From NCBI GenBank assembly GCA_035552735.1, contig DASZKX010000074.1, forward strand, positions 1 to 12,366: a stretch of DNA of 12,366 nt, read 5' to 3'. The DNA comes from VAZQ01 sp035552735 (GTDB taxonomy: Bacteria > Pseudomonadota > Alphaproteobacteria > Rhizobiales > Xanthobacteraceae). Both the position numbers and the translations under genes were made by a program. How positions within the stretch are numbered: position 1 is the stretch's first letter; each line of letters starts with the position of its first letter. This document shows positions 6,894-12,366 of this stretch, piece by piece. The notes under the pieces were generated by a model. It made no database searches. It worked only from the letters and a program-made list of their open reading frames with translations, and had not been told where the DNA came from.

Positions 6894-7028
6894 TGTCCCG
6901 GATGCGGTGCAGCCCGAAGCTCTTGCGACGCGGCGCTCCGCTGGTCAGGGACCGTTCCAAACGCCGGAGTCTGGAACGGCCTCGGGTCTGCAGCGCACCG
7001 CAAGAGGTGCTGCGCTGCGCCCGGGACA
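6894..7028. repeat. 135-bp imperfect palindromic intergenic repeat
   Basis: The element begins TGTCCCGG (6894-6901) and ends with the complement CCGGGACA (7021-7028). The outer 20 bases of the two arms match at 16 positions. An internal perfect stem CCGTTCCA (6952-6959) / TGGAACGG (6972-6979) sits at the centre, and CTCTTGCG (6920s) has its complement CGCAAGAG in the right arm. From memory this resembles a dispersed palindromic repeat common in Bradyrhizobium and relatives. It fills the gap between the chrA stop and the MmgE/PrpD start, ends two bases before the chrA stop codon, and may act as a transcript 3' end. No transposase is present. Confidence 0.65.
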
Positions 7029-7030
7029 CG

Positions 7031-8266
7031 CTAGATATTCGCGATCGCGGCGCCCGCGACCGCGCTTAAGATCACCACCAGCCAGGGCGGCGTTTGCCAC
7101 ATGAACAGCAAGAGGAACGCCGCGCTCGCCAGCGCGAAATCGGCCGCGCTGGTGATGCCGGTGGTCCACACCGGCCGATAGAGCGCCGCCAGCAGCAGCC
7201 CCACAACGGCGGCATTGACGCCGGTGAGTGCCGCCTGGGCGGTCGCGCCGCGGCGCAGATTCTCCCAAAACGGCATGGCGCCGATGACCAGGAAGAACGA
7301 CGGCAGAAAGATCCCGACCAAGCAGATGATGGCGCCGCGCCAGCCATTAGGGACCGGTCCCATGACGGCACCCAGATAGGCGGCAAAGGTAAACAATGGT
7401 CCCGGCACCGCCTGGGCGGCGCCGTAGCCGGCCAGAAAGGTTTCATTGCTCACCCACCCGGGCGGCACCACCGCGGCCTGCAGCAAGGGCAGCACCACAT
7501 GGCCGCCGCCGAAGACCAGCGAACCGGCGCGGTAGAACACGTCGAACTCGTTCAAGGCCTGCGAGGACGTCACCGAGGCGAGGATCGGCAGACCGATCAG
7601 CAGCGCCACGAACACGGCCAGCAACACTGCGCCGGTGGTGCGGCTCATCGCCACCGGCAACGCAGTATGGTCGCCCTGCGGTTTGCGCTCGAGGAGCGTG
7701 ATGCCGACCGCGCCGCCCATGAGGATCGCACCGATCTGGCCCCAGGCGGACGGCACCGCGAGCGCCACGATGGCGGCCGCGACCGCGAGCGTGGCGCGCG
7801 GCCGATCGGGCGCGAGCGTGCGCGCCATCCCAAGCACCGCCTGCGCCACCACCGCGACTGCCGCGACCTTGAGCCCGTGCAGCCAACCCGACCCGGCCGT
7901 ATTGCCGAGGAGATCGACCCCATAGGCGAACAGCACCATTGCCAGCGCGGAAGGCAGCGTGAAGCCGGTCCAGGCCGCCAGCGCTCCCGCGTAACCGGCG
8001 CGCAACAGGCCGACCGCGATGCCCACCTGGCTCGAGGCCGGGCCGGGCAGGAACTGGCACAGCGCCACCAGATCCGCATAGCTGCGATCATCGAGCCACT
8101 GCCGCCGGTTCACGAGCTCTTCGCGGAAATACCCCAGATGCGCGACCGGGCCCCCGAAGGAGGTGAGCCCCAGCCGCAGGAAGACCGCCAGCACCTCGCG
8201 CCAGTTACCTTGGTCGGTTGCGGGTGCGGCGGCAGCCGGCTCTGCGGTGGTCATGTCCTGGGTCAT
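7031..8266 (-). CDS. chrA: chromate transporter family protein (ChrA, two CHR domains)
   Basis: A 411-residue inner-membrane protein of the CHR family, whose studied members expel chromate. Two CHR domains are seen. The first is around 25-200, with FLRLGLTSFGGPVAHLGYF (29-47) and QFLPGPASSQVGIAVG (71-86). The second starts near 275, with the family motifs VFGGGHVVLPLL and AAQAVPGPLFTFAAYLGA. Both FGG and PGP signatures are intact, so the protein is probably functional. I place the start at ATG 8266; a second in-frame ATG at 8254 is possible. An ORF to 8416 would add about 50 non-homologous residues and overlap the His-rich gene, so it is rejected. It lies 67 bp after the His-rich gene in the ArsR/SmtB operon, and no ChrB is nearby. 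The substrate may be chromate or another oxyanion. Confidence 0.92.
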   Translation of the reverse strand: MTQDMTTAEPAAAAPATDQGNWREVLAVFLRLGLTSFGGPVAHLGYFREELVNRRQWLDDRSYADLVALCQFLPGPASSQVGIAVGLLRAGYAGALAAWTGFTLPSALAMVLFAYGVDLLGNTAGSGWLHGLKVAAVAVVAQAVLGMARTLAPDRPRATLAVAAAIVALAVPSAWGQIGAILMGGAVGITLLERKPQGDHTALPVAMSRTTGAVLLAVFVALLIGLPILASVTSSQALNEFDVFYRAGSLVFGGGHVVLPLLQAAVVPPGWVSNETFLAGYGAAQAVPGPLFTFAAYLGAVMGPVPNGWRGAIICLVGIFLPSFFLVIGAMPFWENLRRGATAQAALTGVNAAVVGLLLAALYRPVWTTGITSAADFALASAAFLLLFMWQTPPWLVVILSAVAGAAIANI

Positions 8267-8333
8267 CGGCACCGAGGGTAGGGGCCGGCGACCAGTCCTG
8301 CAACGCCGCGCGCGGCGCGTGGACGCCGGACGC

Positions 8334-8672
8334 TCAAGCCAGTTGAACGCGCCCGTGATCGTCGCAATGATCGCCGTGCGGGTGGTGCAGGTGCCCGTCC
8401 ACCAGATAATCGACATGGTCGCCGTGCGGGATCGCCTCGTGCCCGCAGCCGGTGCCGTGCTTGTGGGCGCACTTTGTTTCGGGCGTGCAGCGGGCCGGAT
8501 TGGTCGCGTCTACTCCGATGACATGCTCGTCGACGTGGTCGCCGTGCATGTGGTGCAAGTGGCCGTCGTGCAGATAGTCGACGTGGCCCTCATGGCGGAC
8601 TGCAACGTGGCCGCAATTGGGGCCGTGTTGGTGGGCGTGGTCCGCATGGTGATGCTCGCTGCAGGTGGTCAT
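8334..8672 (-). CDS. His/Cys-rich metal-binding protein with two 35-residue repeats
   Basis: A 112-residue soluble protein with 27 His (24%) and 6 Cys, and no signal peptide or membrane segment. It contains two gap-free repeats, 16-50 and 72-106, offset by 56 residues. Shared positions include HGxxCGH at the start, then H27/H83, H30/H86, VDYL, DGHLHH, HGDH and H50/H106. An extra HHHADHAHQH cluster precedes repeat 1 and a CTPETKCAH segment links the two. The pattern suggests several zinc- or cobalt-type sites, as in a buffer, chaperone or storage protein. AAGGAG (minus strand, 8686-8681) is eight bases before the ATG. It follows the ArsR/SmtB gene by 42 bp and precedes chrA by 67 bp, so expression is probably metal-controlled. 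No enzymatic function is implied; family name unknown to me. Confidence 0.85.
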   Translation of the reverse strand: MTTCSEHHHADHAHQHGPNCGHVAVRHEGHVDYLHDGHLHHMHGDHVDEHVIGVDATNPARCTPETKCAHKHGTGCGHEAIPHGDHVDYLVDGHLHHPHGDHCDDHGRVQLA

Positions 8673-8714
8673 GGGTTGCGCTCCTTGCGTGGGGTGATCC
8701 GGTCGGGACGGGCC

Positions 8715-9068
8715 TCATGGCCTCTCGGCGGCGTGGTCGATGGCGCTTTGCATCAAGTGCAGGACATGAAGATCCGTCAGCGCATAGAAGATGTGCTTCG
8801 CCGCGCGGCGCCGTTTCACCAGCCGCACGGCATGCAGGGTCTTGAGGCGGGCGGAAATCGTGCTCAACTTCTCGTTCTCCAGTTCCGCCAACTCGCTCAC
8901 GCAGATTTCGCCCTCGGCCGCGGCAAGCCGTGCCAGCAGCCGCAGCCGCGCCGGATCGCCCAGCGCCCGGAACATGTCCGAGGCGCCGTCGAGCCGGGAA
9001 CCGGCGGGCAGTTTCGGAAAGGGGCGAGCCGGATGCCGATGCTCGCCGTGCTCTCGCTTCTTGACCAT
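8715..9068 (-). CDS. ArsR/SmtB-family metal-sensing repressor
   Basis: A 117-residue winged-helix repressor expected to leave its operator when metal binds. The wHTH core is FRALGDPARLRLLARL (33-48), CVSELAELENEKLSTISARL (56-75) and a wing ending KRRRAAKHIFYAL. The last helix carries D99, H101, H112 and E115 with the spacing of the SmtB alpha5 zinc site (D104, H106, H117, E120). C56 matches the SmtB alpha3 Cys, with E59 in place of D64, and the N-terminal tail has H7, H10 and H12. This points to zinc or cobalt, not arsenite: the CxC pair of ArsR is absent. The ATG at 9068 is preferred; an upstream GTG-type extension to 9125 would encode the operator. It leads the operon with the His-rich gene and chrA. 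Confidence 0.9.
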   Translation of the reverse strand: MVKKREHGEHRHPARPFPKLPAGSRLDGASDMFRALGDPARLRLLARLAAAEGEICVSELAELENEKLSTISARLKTLHAVRLVKRRRAAKHIFYALTDLHVLHLMQSAIDHAAERP

Positions 9069-9077
9069 TGACGATAC

Positions 9078-9095
9078 ATCATTCCAATGAATGAT
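9078..9095. promoter_or_regulatory. predicted ArsR/SmtB operator
   Basis: ATCATTC-CAAT-GAATGAT is a perfect 7-4-7 inverted repeat at 9078-9095. A second nested inverted repeat, CATTCC (9080-9085) with GGAATG (9096-9101), overlaps it. It sits ten bases before the repressor's ATG, covers the expected transcription start, and resembles the TGAA/TTCA cores of SmtB-type operators. Autoregulation is inferred. Confidence 0.7.
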
Positions 9096-9097
9096 GG

Positions 9098-9125
9098 AAT
9101 GTACGCGGTTCGCGCAGCCTGTCAA
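9098..9125 (-). promoter_or_regulatory. promoter of the ArsR/His-rich/chrA operon
   Basis: On the minus strand, TTGACA (9125-9120, perfect) is followed after 16 bp by TACATT (9103-9098, 4/6 to TATAAT). Transcription should begin near 9091, inside the inverted repeat, so a bound repressor would block RNA polymerase. This is the best sigma70-type promoter seen in the window. Confidence 0.65.
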
Positions 9126-9126
9126 T

Positions 9127-9158
9127 ATTCCGTGAGACCTGGATTCCGTGAGACTTGG
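9127..9158. repeat. 16-bp tandem duplication at the znuA relic boundary
   Basis: ATTCCGTGAGACCTGG (9127-9142) is repeated immediately as ATTCCGTGAGACTTGG (9143-9158), with one difference. It lies between the ArsR promoter and the first recognisable codons of the ZnuA relic. Replication slippage or an excision scar at the rearrangement point are both possible. Confidence 0.75.
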
Positions 9159-9353
9159 CCAACGTGCAGGCCTGGGTTATCCAACATCGAGAAAACGCTG
9201 GCTGCGGCCGATCCGGCGGACGCCGCCGACTTCCGCGCCAACGCCGCTCGATACGGCAAGGAGCTGCAGGACCTCGACGCCTATGCGCATTCCAAGCTCG
9301 ATCCGGTGCCGATCGACAGACGCAAGGTCCTCACGAGCCATGATGCATTGTAG
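9152..9353 (+). pseudogene. relic of a ZnuA-type zinc ABC transporter binding protein
   Basis: Translation gives DLANVQAWVI (9152-9181), then, after one extra base, NIEKTLAAADPADAADFRAN (9183-9242), a helical stretch, and DRRKVLTSHDAL before a stop at 9351-9353. This matches the middle of ZnuA/TroA-like proteins: an AN-x5-V-x-NI segment, the AADPANAAxYxANA helix, and the RxVxTSHDAF strand whose His is a metal ligand. The signal peptide, first lobe, His-rich loop and second lobe are all missing, and the frame breaks exactly once at 9182. It is thus a dead fragment, roughly a fifth of a normal gene. An ATG-initiated frame from 9087 reads through it but starts inside the ArsR operator, and its first 30 residues are unrelated. 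It probably marks a lost zinc-uptake locus beside zur. Homology is recalled, not searched. Confidence 0.75.
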
Positions 9354-9385
9354 GCGGCGTCGCCTATATGCAGGCTCGGCCGCCG

Positions 9386-9718
9386 TCACCGGAGGCGCGA
9401 GACCCTCCAGCCCAACCGCGCGAACTCGGCGGACAGGTTGTCCGCCGTGACATCGCGTAGCGGCTTGCGGAACTTGGCGGTGCAAGGCTTCTCGCCGGCA
9501 CGCAGCACCGCCACGACCGTCTCGACGTCCGGGCATCCGGACTCGCGGCAGATGATCTCGGTGACGGAGACCACGGCGTCGTCGGAGAGATCGAGCAGCG
9601 CGCGGGTCGCCGCCTTCAGTCGCTCCATCGCTTCCGGATGGCCGGCCTTCGGCCGGCGCGACAGCGGATTGAAGAAGCTGCCGATCACTGCCCGGCTCCC
9701 CCGATGATCATGCCCCAT
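9386..9718 (-). CDS. small conserved CxxxxC protein coupled to the COG0523 GTPase
   Basis: A 110-residue protein starting three bases after the GTPase stop, so the two are co-transcribed and probably translationally coupled. The core is VVSVTEIICRESGCPDVETV (49-68), with C57 and C62 spaced CxxxxC, then a short beta-strand region ending KFRKPLRDVTADNL. The N-terminus has H3 and H5 in MGHDHRG. No signal peptide or membrane segment is seen. I recall similar proteins beside CobW-type GTPases in Rhizobiales, sometimes labelled nitrate reductase without support; I do not accept that label. The conserved Cys pair suggests metal or redox chemistry, perhaps as partner or client of the GTPase; this is inference. 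A shorter start at M31 is possible. It is the last gene of the zur operon. Confidence 0.75.
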   Translation of the reverse strand: MGHDHRGSRAVIGSFFNPLSRRPKAGHPEAMERLKAATRALLDLSDDAVVSVTEIICRESGCPDVETVVAVLRAGEKPCTAKFRKPLRDVTADNLSAEFARLGWRVSRLR

Positions 9719-9721
9719 CGA

Positions 9722-10693
<972 letters not shown>

Positions 10694-10744
10694 GTTGGCT
10701 CCATCGGTTTGAGGTGAGATTGGAAGTCAAAACGAGTTCGGAGA

Positions 10745-11317
10745 TTAAAAGCCGCGCGCCTGGGTCCATGGCGCAGTTGAGGACGCTTCCATGGTGGTCC
10801 TTGCGTTCGAGCGGAGCGCGAGCCCGAGCCCGAAGGCCAGAACCACGACCAGGGCCGCGCTCGCCGCCACGGCGACGCGCATGAGCGTTCGGTCGGACCA
10901 GGGGGCCGTCACCGCCGCGAACAGGCGCTTCAAGATTGCGGGATCGAGATCGCGCGTGATGGCGATCATCCGGGTGCGGCGATCCCCGGATGGCCAAGCG
11001 GCGAGACGCTGCCAGGGATAGATGGCAGGCGAGCCCGAATGGAGCATGAGTGGCCGGTCGGGATCGTCCGCCAGCGCCACCAGCCCGGTCAGATGGAGCA
11101 GCTTGGGTCCCGCCACGCGTTGCAGAAGGTTGAGAAAGGTTTCCATGTCATGGAGCGCGATAGGGCGGTCTGCGACCAAAGCGACCGTCTGGATTGCGCC
11201 GTTCGGGTGCCATTTGGGGGCGGACGCGTCCACGTCGGGCGGCTCCCGCGCAGGCGATGTCCCGGAGTCGAGAAATCCCATGGGGATCGCCACCGGAAGG
11301 AATGTGCCCGGCCTCAC
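10745..11317 (-). CDS. CobW_C-domain protein lacking the GTPase domain, with C-terminal membrane anchor
   Basis: A 190-residue protein whose residues 36-138 match the C-terminal domain of COG0523 GTPases: IQTVALVADRPIALHDMETF (42-61), KLLHLTGLVALADDPDRPLM (72-91), RLAAWPSGDRRTRMIAITRD (104-123). No P-loop, CxCC or NKxD is present. Residues 7-20, LPVAIPMGFLDSGT, look like a decayed start of such a GTPase (LPVxxLTGFLGSGKT), as if about 200 residues had been deleted between the first strand and the linker. After the domain comes one membrane segment (about 145-169) and a 21-residue tail, not usual in the family. The GTG start overlaps the zur stop as GTGA, so translation is coupled. The frame is fully open, so it could be a functional anchored domain or a remnant in mid-decay. 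Domain match is fairly firm; function is unknown. Confidence 0.75.
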   Translation of the reverse strand: MRPGTFLPVAIPMGFLDSGTSPAREPPDVDASAPKWHPNGAIQTVALVADRPIALHDMETFLNLLQRVAGPKLLHLTGLVALADDPDRPLMLHSGSPAIYPWQRLAAWPSGDRRTRMIAITRDLDPAILKRLFAAVTAPWSDRTLMRVAVAASAALVVVLAFGLGLALRSNARTTMEASSTAPWTQARGF

Positions 11318-11715
11318 GGATGGGCGCCCGTGAGCTGGCAGCCGGCGCAGCGGCCGCGCAATTCGACGGTGGTGTCGCTCACCTTGAAGCCCTGTTCCGC
11401 CGCGCGGGCGTGCAGCCGCTTGATGATGGCGGCAGCGAGCAGCTCCTCGATCCGGCCGCAGTGATTGCAGATGGCGAAAACGGCCGAGTCGTGATGGTGC
11501 TGCGGGTCGGCGCAGGCGACGTAGGCGCTGATCGATTCAAGCCGATGCGCGAGTCCCTCATCGACCAGCCGGTTCAGCGCGCGATAGACCGTGGGCGGCG
11601 CCGAGATGCCATGCGGCCGCACCGCATCAAGCACCTCGTAGGCCGTCATCGGAGCCCCGGTGGAATGCAGCGCCCGATAGACCTCCTGGTAATTGTCCGT
11701 GCGCCCTCGCTTCAT
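11314..11715 (-). CDS. zur: Fur-family zinc uptake regulator Zur
   Basis: A 133-residue Fur-superfamily repressor that, when loaded with zinc, shuts off zinc-uptake genes. The winged helix includes SAPPTVYRALNRLVDEGLAH (38-57). Two CxxC pairs, C83/C86 and C123/C126, form the structural zinc site. H57 and C68 (YVAC) align with the sensor ligands H77 and C88 of E. coli Zur, and H73-H75 with E90/E91 can supply the rest; the YVxC cysteine favours Zur over Fur. The N-terminus is about 15 residues shorter than in E. coli, trimming the first helix. GGAGG (minus strand, 11727-11723) is seven bases before the ATG. It heads an operon with the CobW_C-only gene (4-bp overlap), the COG0523 GTPase and the CxxxxC protein. 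A palindrome at 11747-11768 suggests autoregulation. Confidence 0.92.
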   Translation of the reverse strand: MKRGRTDNYQEVYRALHSTGAPMTAYEVLDAVRPHGISAPPTVYRALNRLVDEGLAHRLESISAYVACADPQHHHDSAVFAICNHCGRIEELLAAAIIKRLHARAAEQGFKVSDTTVELRGRCAGCQLTGAHP

Positions 11716-11746
11716 TCCGAGACCTCCGTGCTGCGGCAGGCACTGT

Positions 11747-11768
11747 ATCGTATGTTATAATATACGAT
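11747..11768. promoter_or_regulatory. Zur-box-like operator upstream of zur
   Basis: A 22-bp palindrome, left half ATCGTATGTTA (11747-11757) and right half TAATATACGAT, matches at 10 of 11 paired positions and has the TGTTATAATATA core of Zur boxes in Proteobacteria. It begins 31 bases before the zur ATG, downstream of the tonB stop, in the most AT-rich spot of the region. A weak TTGATC (minus strand, 11770-11765) could be a -35 overlapped by it. It probably controls the whole zur operon. Confidence 0.75.
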
Positions 11769-11807
11769 CAAGGGTCCGCAGCGGATCCCGGTCGGCGTCG
11801 CGACACC

Positions 11808-12366
11808 TCAATGGATGTTGAAGCTGACCGGGACCGTCAGCTCGCTGCCGACGAGCTCCGGCGGCGGGGGCGGGAAGGGTTCCGCCCGCCGCACTAGCGC
11901 CAGCGTCTCGGCGTCGAGCGCGGCCGATCCCGAGCTCCCCACGATGCGGCTCGACAACAGATGTCCCTCCTGGTCGATGCTGAAGGCAAGTCGGGTGACG
12001 CCGTGATCGCCGCGGGCCCGCGCTTCCGACGGATAGCGCTTGTTGCGTTCCAGGATGGTGACGACCTGGTTCCGCCATGTCTGGAGTATAGCGCGAGCCT
12101 GGACCGGCCGCGGGGCAACGGCCGGGACCTCCTCATGGGGCGGCTCGGGCGGCACCTCGGGCTGTTGCGGTAGCATCGCCTCGGATTGCTGCTGCGGCAG
12201 CGGCTCTTGCTTCTCCTCGACCTTCTCGACCGGCTCGGGGGTCGGATCGGTCTGGACCTGCTCCGGCTGGAACTCGACCACGATCGCGTCGGTGCCGACC
12301 TCGCCTTCCTCGATCGGCTCGCGCCATTCGATCAGCGCAGCCGCGATCCCGGCATGGGCGAACAGC
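11808..12366 (-). CDS. tonB: energy transducer TonB, C-terminal part (5' end beyond the window)
   Basis: About 185 residues are visible. They begin with LFAHAGIAAALIEW, which looks like the end of the N-terminal membrane anchor. Next is a Pro/Glu/Gln-rich spacer (EPVEKVEEKQEPLPQQQ and following), typical of the periplasm-spanning part of TonB. The C-terminal TonB domain follows, with NKRYPSEARARGDHGVTRLA and a family ending PPPPPELVGSELTVPVSFNI. TonB carries proton-motive energy from ExbB-ExbD to outer-membrane receptors for siderophores, cobalamin or zinc. The frame stays open to the right edge, so the true start is outside; a GTG at 12281 is not a credible start because it would remove the anchor. 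It lies 92 bp upstream of zur on the same strand, with a Zur-box-like site between them. A link to zinc uptake is plausible but not shown. Confidence 0.92.
   Translation of the reverse strand, partial: LFAHAGIAAALIEWREPIEEGEVGTDAIVVEFQPEQVQTDPTPEPVEKVEEKQEPLPQQQSEAMLPQQPEVPPEPPHEEVPAVAPRPVQARAILQTWRNQVVTILERNKRYPSEARARGDHGVTRLAFSIDQEGHLLSSRIVGSSGSAALDAETLALVRRAEPFPPPPPELVGSELTVPVSFNIH

Noticed and set aside
7094..8281. A 395-residue plus-strand ORF rich in Gln, Arg and His
   Set aside because: Antisense shadow of chrA in high-GC DNA; the minus frame shows intact CHR motifs.
8267..8416. A 50-residue N-terminal extension of the ChrA protein from a start at 8416
   Set aside because: It overlaps the His-rich gene in another frame, has no hydrophobic or family character, and the normal ChrA N-terminus fits the ATG at 8266.
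8334..8672. The two internal repeats of the His-rich gene as a CRISPR-like or noncoding repeat
   Set aside because: Only two copies, in frame, with amino-acid-level conservation and a good ribosome binding site.
8163..9071. A 302-residue plus-strand ORF with striking Val-rich repeats
   Set aside because: It is the antisense of the His-rich and ArsR genes; the Val runs come from reading complementary His (CAC) codons as GTG.
9087..9353. An 88-residue plus-strand protein gene starting at ATG 9087
   Set aside because: Its start lies inside the ArsR operator and its first 30 residues are unrelated to ZnuA; the similarity begins after a frameshift, so a relic explains it better.

Overview
The window is GC-rich chromosomal DNA, most likely from an alphaproteobacterium of the Rhizobiales (Bradyrhizobium/Rhodopseudomonas/Xanthobacter side). 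This rests on the gene content (Bug-type solute-binding protein, MmgE/PrpD, a Fur-family regulator with Zur-type ligands, a COG0523 GTPase), on an initiator tRNA with an A29:U41 pair, and on an intergenic palindrome resembling repeats I remember from Bradyrhizobium-type genomes. No phage, transposase or CRISPR array is visible. The assignment is inference; no search was run.

Layout. 1-309 (-): start of a CHAD-domain protein. 567-643 (+): tRNA-fMet. 849-1607 (-): TauE/SafE permease. 1822-3587 (+): a promoter, a probably leaderless 25-codon leader ORF and an intrinsic terminator whose 5' arm can pair with the leader instead, followed by a GNAT acetyltransferase (AaaT/YhhY-like) and an APH-fold kinase. 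6832-3637 (-): a catabolic operon of MmgE/PrpD protein, class II aldolase and orphan Bug-type binding protein. 6894-7028: a 135-bp imperfect palindrome. 9068-7031 (-): an ArsR/SmtB zinc-type sensor, a His-rich protein built from two 35-residue repeats, and a ChrA-type transporter, behind a TTGACA promoter with an overlapping inverted-repeat operator. About 9152-9353 (+): a frameshifted relic of a ZnuA-type zinc-binding protein. 11715-9386 (-): zur, a CobW_C-only membrane-anchored protein, a COG0523 GTPase and a small CxxxxC protein, behind a Zur-box-like palindrome. 12366-11808 (-): 3' part of tonB.

How the parts fit. The right third (7031-12366) reads as a metal-homeostasis island with two regulators of opposite sense: Zur, expected to act in zinc starvation, and an SmtB-type repressor expected to release its operon in metal excess. 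A broken znuA lies between them. The left half holds the second noteworthy unit, a candidate attenuator in front of two modification-enzyme genes.

The points most worth a second look are: (a) the leader ORF/terminator/antiterminator upstream of the GNAT-APH pair; (b) the gene coupled to zur, which keeps only a CobW C-terminal domain and gains a transmembrane segment; (c) the SmtB-type sensor with a complete alpha5 site placed over a His-repeat protein and a chrA-type gene.
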